The notes under the pieces: model-generated
Told to the model about the DNA's origin: nothing
Database searches by the model: none
Seen by the model: only the letters and a program-made list of their open reading frames with translations
Origin: Methanosaeta sp. PtaU1.Bin060
GTDB taxonomy: Archaea > Halobacteriota > Methanosarcinia > Methanotrichales > Methanotrichaceae
Direction: 5' to 3'
Length of the DNA: 39,008 nt
NCBI GenBank assembly: GCA_002067365.1
Contig: MVRK01000041.1
Coordinates: forward strand, 1 to 39,008
Shown here: positions 25,660 through 32,054 of the stretch, piece by piece
How the letters are laid out: every line of letters begins with the position of its first letter
Position numbering within the stretch: the first letter of the stretch is position 1
Program-made: the position numbers and the translations under genes

Positions 25660-25716
25660 TCACCAAATTAAATATAAACAGGAACTGATTAAACGCTCCT
25701 GCTTATTTTGATTCAT
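25660..25716 (-). CDS. Tiny ORF (18 codons) with good ribosome binding site
   Basis: Lying between a binding-protein stop and the methyltransferase, this frame has AGGAG 6 nt before its ATG and encodes MNQNKQERLISSCLYLIW. The basic start followed by a hydrophobic, Cys-containing stretch looks like a signal peptide cut short, so a binding-protein relic is the simplest reading. A genuine small peptide cannot be excluded. Confidence 0.3.
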   Translation of the reverse strand: MNQNKQERLISSCLYLIW

Positions 25717-25742
25717 GAATTCTCCTAGGTGCATTGTCCGCT

Positions 25743-26999
25743 TCAGCTTGCAGGTGGCGGATAGACGAATACGCCCTCTTTGGAGACATCCCATTTGAGC
25801 TTCTTGTGGAACTTTTCTATGAACTCCTGATGTATAGCCACAGGGTCCATGTCCTTGAACAGATCTGGATAGAACCATTTGGCCATATATGCTACAGATA
25901 TTATAAAGTCAGGATTGTATGTAATATCGAAAGAGATAACATGTACTCTGTTCTCCTGCACCGCCTTTGCCTTTGCCAGTTCTGGACGGTTCTTGATCTC
26001 ATCCCATACTTTCTGGACATCGCCGATGTCAGATGTCTCATAACCGGAGCTGATGTTTCCTCTGTTCCACCCAGCCATCTTGACTATAACCTGTGGATCC
26101 TCCTTTACAACCCATTCTGCGTCTACTTCCACCCAACCTGTGGCACTGCCTGCAAGATCAGCAGCCATATTGCGGCCGCCTGCCAATGCGATCTGGTAAC
26201 CAGTTGCACCATTGCTTGTATGAGTCACATAAGGATCTGCGGTCTCGATGTAAACGCGAGTTCTCTCATCCTCGGGAAACGTCTCAACCTTCGTTTTAAC
26301 ATCGTCCGTTATCTTCTCGCAAAAGTCAATGTACTTTTGAGCCTCATCTTCTTTGCCCAAAACATATCCCAGATTTTTCATTTGCGAGAAGGCTTGTCGT
26401 GCTCTATAGAAATCATATTTCAGAACTGTTATCCCAGGAAGATTCTTCTCATCTACCTCTTGTGCTGTATAAGCTATCACTACATCTGGTTTTACAGCCA
26501 GCACAGCCTCATAATCCACTTCCCATCCGCCTATGCTGGGAAGGCCTTTGTATTCTGGGAAGAAAACCTTTTCTTCCATACCCTTCTCTACTCCGACGAC
26601 CTTACCTTCTGCGCCAAGTATTCTCAAAGCATCGGCCACATCATTTCCGTAGACTGCAATCCTTTGGACGGGCTCATTTATGGTTACTGTTCTGTTTGCC
26701 GAATCTAAAACTGTGATCTCCTTTTCTGTGCCGTTTATAACCTCTTCGATCTGCTCTATGTCCTTTTCATCGATCTTGCCATCATAGTTGGCATCTGTCA
26801 GGTTTGTAGATGGTTTCGTTCCATGAATAACCTCTAGTGCATAGGCAATATCCCGCTCGTCTATCTTATCATCCATGTTCGCGTTACCATAGATACCTAG
26901 GGTAAAATCTGCAGGTCCATCTGCTAATGCTGATATCGGCATGAAAAGCAATAGCATCAAGATACAAGTAGTCCATATCCCGTTCCTAAGCCGTTTCAT
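25743..26999 (-). CDS. Dockerin-tagged BtuF-class solute-binding protein
   Basis: A 418-residue secreted protein. Signal peptide TTCILMLLLFMPISALADG, EF-hand-like loops GNANMDDKIDERDI and DANYDGKIDEKDI, and a BtuF/FepB-class domain with DSANRTVTINEPVQRIAVYG, ILGAEGKVVGVEKG, WEVDYEAVLAVKPDVV and GATGYQIALAGGRNMAADLA. It ends WDVSKEGVFVYPPPAS. It has not taken part in the near-identical duplication of the two genes downstream. It is the first binding-protein gene after the radical SAM gene at 27058-28110 (58 bp apart), so it could be co-transcribed with the putative peptide-modification locus and may be the receptor for its product. That last point is a guess. Confidence 0.9.
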   Translation of the reverse strand: MKRLRNGIWTTCILMLLLFMPISALADGPADFTLGIYGNANMDDKIDERDIAYALEVIHGTKPSTNLTDANYDGKIDEKDIEQIEEVINGTEKEITVLDSANRTVTINEPVQRIAVYGNDVADALRILGAEGKVVGVEKGMEEKVFFPEYKGLPSIGGWEVDYEAVLAVKPDVVIAYTAQEVDEKNLPGITVLKYDFYRARQAFSQMKNLGYVLGKEDEAQKYIDFCEKITDDVKTKVETFPEDERTRVYIETADPYVTHTSNGATGYQIALAGGRNMAADLAGSATGWVEVDAEWVVKEDPQVIVKMAGWNRGNISSGYETSDIGDVQKVWDEIKNRPELAKAKAVQENRVHVISFDITYNPDFIISVAYMAKWFYPDLFKDMDPVAIHQEFIEKFHKKLKWDVSKEGVFVYPPPAS

Positions 27000-27057
27000 T
27001 TTTATCCATCCACTGAAATGTCAATTTGCTTCGCTAAATCATTGATTATTAAACTTT

Positions 27058-28110
27058 TTATGCCTCGATTAAAGTAGGCGGTATTGACGACCTCAAAGGC
27101 GATTTAGATGCTTTCCAGCACATGGGATCTTCTCCATAAAAATTGCCATAGTACAAGAATGCTAATGCCCGGCATCCACCGCATATGACTCTTGATTCGC
27201 AGGCCCCGCAGGAACCTGTTAATAATCCTTGATTGAAATTACGAAATGCATTGATGACAGGAGACGTTCTCCAGATATCGTCTATTCTCTGCAAACGAAG
27301 GTTACCTGCATAGAAGTGGATTATGTCACATGGTGTTACAATCCCATTTGGGGAAATTGCACACCAATCGCCACGAAGAGCACCACATAAAATAGATCTT
27401 TTAGATTCGCCATATCTTTTTATATCTTCATTTTCTTCAAAACCACTATATGCATCACCTCTAATTAATAAATTGGAGCTGTGTTTTATACGAACTCGGT
27501 TTAATATATTTTGAAGAATTTCTTTTTCCTCGAAGCCCAACACGAGATCGTTTTTCCCCAATCCACGACCAATTGGTATAAATTCTGATGCAAGAAACGC
27601 ATCAACATCCATTTCAACGAGTAAATCAGCCAATGCTTCTATATCAGATAACGAGTTCTTTGTAATTGTTGTTCGAGCCTGAACATGCATGCCTGCGTCT
27701 TTTAATAGCTTAATAGCCATTAATGTCCTATCGAATGTGCCCCCGCCCCTTAATGTTTCATGCGTTTTTTTCAACCCTTCTATAGATATCTGAATAGTCC
27801 TAACACTCAAATTTTCTAATATTTTCACTATTTTATCATCAATAAGTGTGCCATTTGTAAGTATTTCAAGGGAAAAATCCATAGAATCTGCTAATTTTAA
27901 AATATCTAAAAAGTCTGGCCTCACAAAAGGCTCACCGCCGCTAAACTCTAACTCAAAAACGCCAAGACCGTATAAATCCCTTAGAAAACCGCTGATCTCT
28001 TTGAAGGTAAGTTCTCTTTCAAGAGGGACTCCAGAACTTGCAAAGCAATGTTCGCATCTCAAATTACATCCGTTTGTAACATTAAAAGAGACCTTCTTTA
28101 GCTCGAACAT
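27058..28110 (-). CDS. Radical SAM/SPASM peptide-modifying enzyme (second of two)
   Basis: A 350-residue radical SAM protein. The CxxxCxxC motif is Cys15, Cys19 and Cys22 (CNLRCEHC), followed by FSGGEPFVRPDF, LTNGTLIDDKIV and VRTIQISIEG. The C-terminal third holds SPASM-like cysteines for auxiliary clusters: LCGALRGDWCAISPNG, TPCDIIHFYAGN and CGACESRVICGGCRALAF, then DPMC. SPASM enzymes commonly install crosslinks or other changes in ribosomal peptides. The gene overlaps the PqqD-like gene by 13 bp, with GAGGAC before the ATG, so the two are translationally coupled. It is a paralogue of 29843-30862. An alternative role resembling tetrapyrrole-modifying AhbC/NirJ enzymes is possible, but the PqqD partner favours a peptide substrate. 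Confidence 0.88.
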   Translation of the reverse strand: MFELKKVSFNVTNGCNLRCEHCFASSGVPLERELTFKEISGFLRDLYGLGVFELEFSGGEPFVRPDFLDILKLADSMDFSLEILTNGTLIDDKIVKILENLSVRTIQISIEGLKKTHETLRGGGTFDRTLMAIKLLKDAGMHVQARTTITKNSLSDIEALADLLVEMDVDAFLASEFIPIGRGLGKNDLVLGFEEKEILQNILNRVRIKHSSNLLIRGDAYSGFEENEDIKRYGESKRSILCGALRGDWCAISPNGIVTPCDIIHFYAGNLRLQRIDDIWRTSPVINAFRNFNQGLLTGSCGACESRVICGGCRALAFLYYGNFYGEDPMCWKASKSPLRSSIPPTLIEA

Positions 28111-28382
28111 AATTCGTCCTCTTCTTCTATAAAATTCTTTGTTTTTAGATCAGCTATAACATTCGTCACATCATCCGTCGCCATAATGGGATCGATTCCA
28201 TAGTGTTGAGAATAATCGCTTATAATCTCTTCGAATGGCTTGGTTCCTATCAATAGCCAGATATACTTGGCACTTCCATTTAATTCCATAAGTAATCCTT
28301 CCTTGTAATCATAAAGTAGAAACTTCGTGTCTAGATCCCTTGTTTTTATACCATTTCTCTTTTTATATTTTTTGATACACAT
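28098..28382 (-). CDS. PqqD-like RiPP recognition protein
   Basis: A 94-residue stand-alone PqqD-family protein. Such winged-helix domains (RiPP recognition elements) hold the leader of a precursor peptide for a radical SAM partner. The match runs through TRDLDTKFLLYDYKEGLLME, then LNGSAKYIWLLIGTKPFEEI and DDVTNVIADLKTKNFIEE, which corresponds to the usual order of beta wing, LNxTAxxIW helix, and the late DV...L..L.....I helix. The N-terminal ten residues are very basic. It lies 47 bp after the small peptide gene and overlaps the radical SAM gene downstream, the classic precursor-recognition-enzyme order. Confidence 0.85.
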   Translation of the reverse strand: MCIKKYKKRNGIKTRDLDTKFLLYDYKEGLLMELNGSAKYIWLLIGTKPFEEIISDYSQHYGIDPIMATDDVTNVIADLKTKNFIEEEDELCSS

Positions 28383-28429
28383 GATTTATGCCCCCATATA
28401 AAAAAATTTGGTTATCTACCCATACCCTC

Positions 28430-28510
28430 CTATTTGACATTTACGCAGAGAGTATGGACAGAGCCGACTATGTAGCTCATTTTTATTTCGGGCTTAACGT
28501 ATTTCTCCAT
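28430..28510 (-). CDS. Putative RiPP precursor peptide (26 aa)
   Basis: This frame is too short for ordinary gene finders. A GAGGTG site lies 6 nt before the ATG and a strong BRE/TATA lies about 35-45 nt upstream, so it appears to be a real, well-expressed unit. The product begins MEKYVKPEIK, in which Tyr4, Pro7 and Ile9 reproduce the YxxPx(L/I) leader pattern known to bind PqqD-like recognition domains. The rest reads MSYIVGSVHTLCVNVK, with Tyr13, His19 and Cys22 as candidate targets of modification or metal ligands. It sits between the MFS exporter and the PqqD-like gene on the same strand. I know no described peptide with this sequence. Coding status is well supported by context; the nature of the product is inferred. 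Confidence 0.72.
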   Translation of the reverse strand: MEKYVKPEIKMSYIVGSVHTLCVNVK

Positions 28511-28542
28511 GCATTTCACCTCAAAGGTATGTAATCATCATA

Positions 28543-28557
28543 ACATATAAATCTTTC
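28543..28557 (-). promoter_or_regulatory. Strong BRE/TATA promoter of the peptide gene
   Basis: The minus strand reads CGAAAGATTTATATG, close to the archaeal BRE plus TATA consensus. The predicted start near 28525 gives a leader of about 15 nt carrying the ribosome binding site. A dedicated promoter for the small gene inside a gene cluster implies higher expression than for the enzymes, as is usual for precursor peptides. Confidence 0.6.
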
Positions 28558-28592
28558 GTAACATTAAGTGTGATAGTTATTAATATTAATAA

Positions 28593-29846
28593 TTATGCAT
28601 ATTGCGTTGTTGTGTGAGGCCTTTTGCTAAAATTCCCAAGAATAATTAATGAGATCATGAGAAATAATACAGATAAAATAAAAGGATAAAACGGATTGAT
28701 TTCAAAAAGCATCCCTCCGACCACAATACTTAACGCGCTTTCTATTCCAATTACTGTCTGCATTAATCCTAATGAGGTTCCCCTGTTCTCCTCTACAGTA
28801 ACATCCGCCATGAATATGAGGTGCATGTACTGTTCTAAAAAAATGGTGACTAGCATAATCACACAGAAAAACGCAACAATTAATAAATTATTGTTAAATA
28901 CATTAAAGAACATTGTGCTTAATAAAGTTAGAATCAAGAAGCTAGACAGTGCATGCGCTCTATCCACCTTATCGATCAAAGGACCAATAGCTATTTGTGA
29001 TACTAAATATATAACCATTGCAATGCTGAATACCATAGCTGCAAGAGCATCGCTGGCTTTAGAAACATGGACTAGAAAGAGAACATAATATGTGCTCAGA
29101 ATCATCCTGGCAGGGGTCTCCGCCAGATAATAAGCAAAAAAAAGACGATAATCGCGGCTGGATGCCCGTGCAGTCTTCCACAAACTTTCATGGAAATGGA
29201 TGAAGTTCGGCGATGAGCAGGGAAGGGGTTTTTTATCTTCAAGATAATAATTAAATAAAAATACAGTTATAATAGCGAGGATAAAATATACCATAAATCC
29301 AGATCTTACTCCTTGATAAAGTCCCATCGCAGAAGTGATAAATGCCAACATTGAAGAGGAGAGGATAGTCGTCGACGTAATTAATACCCACATAATTGAG
29401 TACACCTTGCCTCGCTCATCACTTGTTGTCTCGTCAGCAAGAAGAGCGTCTATCCCCGGCTCAGATAACGTTCTTGCTCCAAGAAGTATAATCCCTGGAA
29501 CCGCCCAAATCCAAGTGTCTGCAACTATAAACCAAGGAATTGAGAGGGATAAAATGAGGTATGATGCTACAATTATTTTTTTTCTTCCGAACATATCGGC
29601 CAAATATCCACCAATTAAAGTAACAAATAAAAGCAGGGAATTTCCACCTAATATATAACCGATAATGCTGGGTGTAGCACCCAATTCCTCAAGATATCTT
29701 GTAAATAGGGGAGCAGTAAGGCCGTTTCCTATTGCAATGAGGGTGTTACATACGATCAATATCGTTGTATTTCTCTTTATCGCTTTTATGGTTGCGCTAT
29801 ATGATTCAAAGTGCGATCTTATAATAGCCTTCATTGACACTTTCAT
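28593..29846 (-). CDS. MFS transporter, candidate peptide exporter
   Basis: A 417-residue major facilitator protein with about twelve membrane helices. It shows the family loop GGYLADMFGRKKII between helices 2 and 3 (the GxxxDxxGRK motif), LEELGATPSIIGYILGGNSL at the N-terminus and LIDKVDRAHALSS at the equivalent loop of the second half. The ATG at 29846 overlaps the stop of the radical SAM gene (ATGA); an upstream start at 29873 is less likely. Its place between a radical SAM enzyme and the peptide gene suggests export of the modified peptide, but MFS substrate cannot be read from sequence. Rich in A+T compared with the flanking chromosome. Confidence 0.88.
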   Translation of the reverse strand: MKVSMKAIIRSHFESYSATIKAIKRNTTILIVCNTLIAIGNGLTAPLFTRYLEELGATPSIIGYILGGNSLLLFVTLIGGYLADMFGRKKIIVASYLILSLSIPWFIVADTWIWAVPGIILLGARTLSEPGIDALLADETTSDERGKVYSIMWVLITSTTILSSSMLAFITSAMGLYQGVRSGFMVYFILAIITVFLFNYYLEDKKPLPCSSPNFIHFHESLWKTARASSRDYRLFFAYYLAETPARMILSTYYVLFLVHVSKASDALAAMVFSIAMVIYLVSQIAIGPLIDKVDRAHALSSFLILTLLSTMFFNVFNNNLLIVAFFCVIMLVTIFLEQYMHLIFMADVTVEENRGTSLGLMQTVIGIESALSIVVGGMLFEINPFYPFILSVLFLMISLIILGNFSKRPHTTTQYA

Positions 29847-30862
29847 AACATTTTCTTCATTACATGATAACATGTAAAGTCCTCAGAATATATATCTCCA
29901 GAGTGGAGTATGGCTAAAGCACGGCAGTATCCACCACACACACCTTTATGCTTGCAGGTACCGCAAGCACCCTTCAAAAGCTCTGGCTTAAACTCTCTAA
30001 AAAGCTTGAAAATAGGGGCATTCTCCCAAATCGTTTGGATTTTGTTTTTTCTCACGTTGCCGGCGTAGAAGGTCATTATCTCACATGGACTAACTACGCC
30101 ATTTGGCTTGATAAGGCACCATGTCTTTGCACACGGACACATTATCGTCCCGCTTTCTCTCAATTTCTGGAAAATATCTCCCTCAAAGGAGCCGCATGGG
30201 TCCGCGGTAATCTCTATTTTATGGCCGTAAATTTTATAAATATTTAATATTGTCCTATGCAAAGTGGACATCTCCACTGCGTTAAGCATTAAGTCATCCA
30301 TGTAAGCCATACCGCGGCCAGCAGGAAAGAACCTTACAACTCCAAATTTATATGCTCCTTTCTCAACTGCAATATCGGCAAGATCTTTTAGGTCTCCAAG
30401 AGATTCTCTCGTTGCCGTTGTCCTTACTGCAAATTTTATTCCGTGGTCTCGAAGAGCTTCCATGGCGGTTATTGCAGGCTCAAAGGTTCCTTTTCCTCTG
30501 AGGCGCTCATGAGCATTTGAAAGGCCATCGAGACTAATTTGTACATGTTTTATAGAATAATCAGATAGTCGACTTGCTTTTGCATCATCAATAAGTGTGC
30601 CGTTCGTGAGCAGCACTATCTCAAAGTCCAACGACTGAGTGGCATCGAGAACTTCCAAAAGATCAGGCCTTAAAAAAGGTTCGCCACCTCCGAAATCTAT
30701 CTCCATCGTACCCATGTCCTGCAACTCCTTTAGGACTCTTCTTATCTCCTCGTAACTAAGCTCGTCTGCAAAGCTCTCGCCTGCAAAAGAGAAGCAATGC
30801 TTGCATCTCAGATTGCAGGCATTAGTAAGTTCAAGGGTCACTGTGGCAGGACAATAGATCAT
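29843..30862 (-). CDS. Radical SAM/SPASM peptide-modifying enzyme (first of two)
   Basis: A 339-residue radical SAM protein: Cys16, Cys20 and Cys23 (CNLRCKHC) for the SAM cluster, then IDFGGGEPFLRPDLLEV, LLTNGTLIDDAKAS and HVQISLDGLSNAHERLRGKG. The SPASM-like C-terminus has CPCAKTWCLIKPNG, SPCEIMTFYAGN, CGTCKHKGVCGGYCRAL and a final Cys in DFTC. The ATG at 30862 (GGTGAT upstream) is preferred to a TTG at 30874. Its stop overlaps the MFS start. It is related to 27058-28110 but closer to the relic at 16525-16749. With the PqqD-like protein and the peptide gene it forms a compact RiPP-type locus; the chemistry (thioether, C-C crosslink or other) is unknown. Confidence 0.88.
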   Translation of the reverse strand: MIYCPATVTLELTNACNLRCKHCFSFAGESFADELSYEEIRRVLKELQDMGTMEIDFGGGEPFLRPDLLEVLDATQSLDFEIVLLTNGTLIDDAKASRLSDYSIKHVQISLDGLSNAHERLRGKGTFEPAITAMEALRDHGIKFAVRTTATRESLGDLKDLADIAVEKGAYKFGVVRFFPAGRGMAYMDDLMLNAVEMSTLHRTILNIYKIYGHKIEITADPCGSFEGDIFQKLRESGTIMCPCAKTWCLIKPNGVVSPCEIMTFYAGNVRKNKIQTIWENAPIFKLFREFKPELLKGACGTCKHKGVCGGYCRALAILHSGDIYSEDFTCYHVMKKML

Positions 30863-30901
30863 AATATCACCCAAATAGATTAATATTTATTTCTATAATT
30901 A

Positions 30902-30946
30902 TCATTTTTGTCTCAGACCATATACAGATCGTCTAGATTTATTCAT
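30902..30946 (-). CDS. 14-codon ORF in the leader of the radical SAM-MFS operon
   Basis: This frame has a very good GGAGGT site 6 nt before its ATG and encodes MNKSRRSVYGLRQK. Its first five codons (MNKSR) are the same as the start of the binding-protein gene at 24761, so the operon seems to have taken over the promoter and first codons of a lost binding-protein gene. It could act as a leader peptide, or be a relic. Confidence 0.35.
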   Translation of the reverse strand: MNKSRRSVYGLRQK

Positions 30947-30997
30947 CGAGAACCTCCGTTCTATCAAACAAATTTTAGGAGTATAAGTATGCCTTGG

Positions 30998-31011
30998 TTA
31001 TAAATCTTTCT
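30998..31011 (-). promoter_or_regulatory. BRE/TATA promoter of the radical SAM-MFS operon
   Basis: The minus strand reads GAAAGATTTATAAC, sharing the AAAGATTTATA core with the peptide-gene promoter at 28543-28557. The predicted start near 30975 precedes the 14-codon frame. The shared core may mean joint regulation. Confidence 0.55.
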
Positions 31012-31063
31012 ATAATAGTGACACAAAATTCCAATATTAATTTGCAAATTAATACGAAACAAA

Positions 31064-32047
31064 TTACGCCGCCTTACCACCCCGAATTCTCGGATCAAGT
31101 ACAGCATAGAGCGCATCAGCAATGAAATTCGCAGCCAGCACACAAACCGCGATCACAAGGAAGCTTCCGTGAAGCAGAGGATAGTCCCGCGCCAGCACTG
31201 CATCGTAGACGAGCGTCCCCATGCCACCCCAGGAGAAGACTATCTCCACGAGCAACGCCCCGGATACCATAAATCCGAAATCGAGGGCGATCACTGTAAC
31301 CAGCGGCAACAGAGAGTTCTTCAGCACATGCCGGAACAAGACGTCCCTCTCCGAAAGCCCCTTGGCACGCGCTGTGAGAACGAAGCCCTCTCCCAGGACC
31401 TGAAGAACTGAGCCGCGCATGATGAAGTAGTTATAGGAGGCGCCAAACAATGTCAGCACAAAAGTCGGCAGCGCCATGTGCCATAAGACATCTTTCAGCT
31501 TCTCTGCACCCGCCAGGCCGCCGCTCGTAATGCCGCTCAAAGGGAAAAGGCCCAGGTAGAAGGCGAAGAGGAGAACGAAGATCATGGCCAGCCAGTAGTG
31601 AGGCATGGAGTAGATGAATAGGAAGAGCGATGTGACTGCGGTGTCCATGCCCCTCCCGTGCCTCCAGCCAGCCACCGAGCCGAGAACAATGCCAAGTATT
31701 GCGCCCAGAATAACCGAGGGTATCAGCAGAACGAAGGTCCACCCCATCTTGTAGGCGATCACATCCCATACCGGCTGAGAGTAGTGAAAGGAGTAGCCGA
31801 AGTTGCCCTGCACCAGGTTCTGCAGGTAAGAGATGTACTGCTCAGGCAGAGGGCGATCGAGGCCGTACTGGGCCTTCAGCTCTGCCACAAGCTCAGGCGA
31901 GCGGTAGTAGACCTCCTCTCCCAGCACGCTTATGAAGGGATCACCCGGCATCATCCTCGGAATGATGAAGAGAAGTGTCACTATGATGAACAGGGAGACG
32001 GAGTACCGAATAGCCTGGCGGGCTATATAGCCTGTGCGGTCAGCCAT
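31064..32047 (-). CDS. Orphan DppB/NikB-type ABC permease
   Basis: A 327-residue permease with about six membrane helices. It begins MADRTGYIARQAIRYSVSLF, has MMPGDPF in the first periplasmic loop, the transport signature GFVLTARAKGLSERDVLFRH and ends LDPRIRGG. An AAGGAT site lies 7 nt before the ATG, which follows the methyltransferase stop by 7 bp. There is no NikC-like partner of its own; the complete NikABCDE set upstream could supply ATPases. The 3' third is a near copy of the permease at 12817-13806. Confidence 0.9.
   Translation of the reverse strand: MADRTGYIARQAIRYSVSLFIIVTLLFIIPRMMPGDPFISVLGEEVYYRSPELVAELKAQYGLDRPLPEQYISYLQNLVQGNFGYSFHYSQPVWDVIAYKMGWTFVLLIPSVILGAILGIVLGSVAGWRHGRGMDTAVTSLFLFIYSMPHYWLAMIFVLLFAFYLGLFPLSGITSGGLAGAEKLKDVLWHMALPTFVLTLFGASYNYFIMRGSVLQVLGEGFVLTARAKGLSERDVLFRHVLKNSLLPLVTVIALDFGFMVSGALLVEIVFSWGGMGTLVYDAVLARDYPLLHGSFLVIAVCVLAANFIADALYAVLDPRIRGGKAA
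31090..31423 (-). repeat. Long direct repeat, permease 3' part (copy 2)
   Basis: Partner of 12843-13176. Similarity falls off sharply beyond the ATG-like codon after AGTCCTTCAGG-type signature DNA, although the proteins stay related. A degraded third copy is recognisable at 20262-20567. Confidence 0.75.
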
Positions 32048-32054
32048 TATCCAT

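Noticed and set aside
25734-26708. 324-codon plus-strand open frame
   Set aside because: Antisense shadow of the dockerin-tagged binding-protein gene, with no ribosome binding site or known motifs.
28098-28510. Lasso-peptide cluster
   Set aside because: The YxxPx(I/L) leader motif would fit, but there is no lasso cyclase (asparagine-synthetase-like) or transglutaminase-like B2 protease; radical SAM enzymes are present instead.
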